Shown here one piece after another: positions 63,820-64,000 of a stretch of DNA of 64,000 bases. Within the stretch, counting starts at the first letter, position 1, and each line of letters opens with the position of its first letter. The position numbers and the translations under genes are program-made. The notes below the pieces were generated by a model. That model ran no database searches, was not told the origin of the DNA, and saw only the letters and a program-made list of their open reading frames with translations. This DNA is from Myroides sp. NP-2 (GTDB lineage: Bacteria; Bacteroidota; Bacteroidia; Flavobacteriales; Flavobacteriaceae), in the NCBI RefSeq assembly GCF_014145665.1, contig NZ_JACHTD010000014.1, forward strand, positions 1 to 64,000, given 5' to 3'.

Positions 63820-64000
63820 ATGGAGATATAGTTTGGTGTTGTTGTGGCTGTTGAGCCTAACAACGAGTTATGGACAAATCCGAATAGAGCGAGAGGGCCA
63901 TAATCTGGAAGAAAAAGAAAAGATATCAAAGAAGACGGATCAAGTCTTGAAAGCCTTTGAATACAATGTCAGTCAAATTGCAGTGGATATTCAGAATGCA
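63809..64000 (+). CDS. Secreted protein of the sigma operon (C-terminal part outside window)
   Basis: Only the first 64 codons are in the window. They encode a signal peptide (MKSKWRYSLVLLWLLSLTTS, cleavage near YGQ) followed by a charged stretch (IEREGHNLEEKEKISKKTDQ). The gene overlaps the anti-sigma candidate and belongs to the same operon. It may be a periplasmic sensor or effector; nothing more can be said. Confidence 0.7.
   Translation, partial: MKSKWRYSLVLLWLLSLTTSYGQIRIEREGHNLEEKEKISKKTDQVLKAFEYNVSQIAVDIQNA

Overview
The window is low-GC chromosomal DNA from a member of the Bacteroidota, almost certainly Flavobacteriaceae and most likely a Myroides-type organism. The evidence is repeated promoter elements of the Bacteroidota form (TTTG, about 19 bases, TAnnTTTG), a DUF2723 membrane protein, a CusA pump fused to a TolC-like domain, an OmpA protein with thrombospondin type 3 repeats, and a chromosomal subclass B1 metallo-beta-lactamase resembling the MUS/TUS enzymes of Myroides. 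The genus is inferred from that last gene and was not confirmed by a search. No phage, insertion sequence, integron or CRISPR array is visible.

Layout. 1-1411 is the N-terminal part of a secreted collagen-like protein built of near-identical 108-bp repeats, cut by the window edge. 1.8-7 kb holds a PfkB sugar kinase, a PurF-like amidotransferase, a DASS anion transporter and Mn superoxide dismutase. 7-16 kb holds AddA-like and AddB-like recombination nuclease subunits, separated by kbl and an OmpA porin. 16-22 kb holds a ChaN-like protein, the succinate dehydrogenase operon sdhCAB and an omega-amidase-like nitrilase. 22-30 kb is mostly housekeeping: an Ig-like lipoprotein, ComF, YchJ, YceI, an SGNH-type lipoprotein and glycyl-tRNA synthetase. 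29.8-37 kb holds the metallo-beta-lactamase and a heavy-metal RND efflux operon. 37-42 kb holds thiL and the large DUF2723 protein. Two identical tRNA-Gln genes follow at 42.3-42.7 kb.

The most coherent block is 42.8-54 kb, a nearly complete haem pathway. A leftward operon (araC-type regulator, hemH, hemJ, a sensor histidine kinase, a crotonase) diverges from a rightward series (hemA, hemC, hemD, hemE, a small unknown gene, hemF, hemB). Together they cover glutamyl-tRNA to protohaem except hemL. The intergenic region carries four copies of AGCGTTA, three of them spaced by about two helical turns, which suggests an operator for the AraC regulator.

From 54 to 64 kb come a c-type cytochrome lipoprotein, a thioredoxin-fold secreted protein, an esterase, class I fumarase, an SDR oxidoreductase, rlmN, a polyprenyl synthetase and an outer-membrane barrel. 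Last is an ECF sigma factor operon (24-residue peptide, sigma factor, membrane anti-sigma candidate, and a secreted protein cut by the edge). The barrel gene and the sigma operon share an unusual promoter-like pair, CCCAACCTTTT plus GCGTCT at almost the same spacing, pointing to an autoregulated ECF regulon. The least described items are the short hydrophobic peptide under this element, the signal-peptide-like joint inside the CusA-TolC fusion, and the AGCGTTA array.
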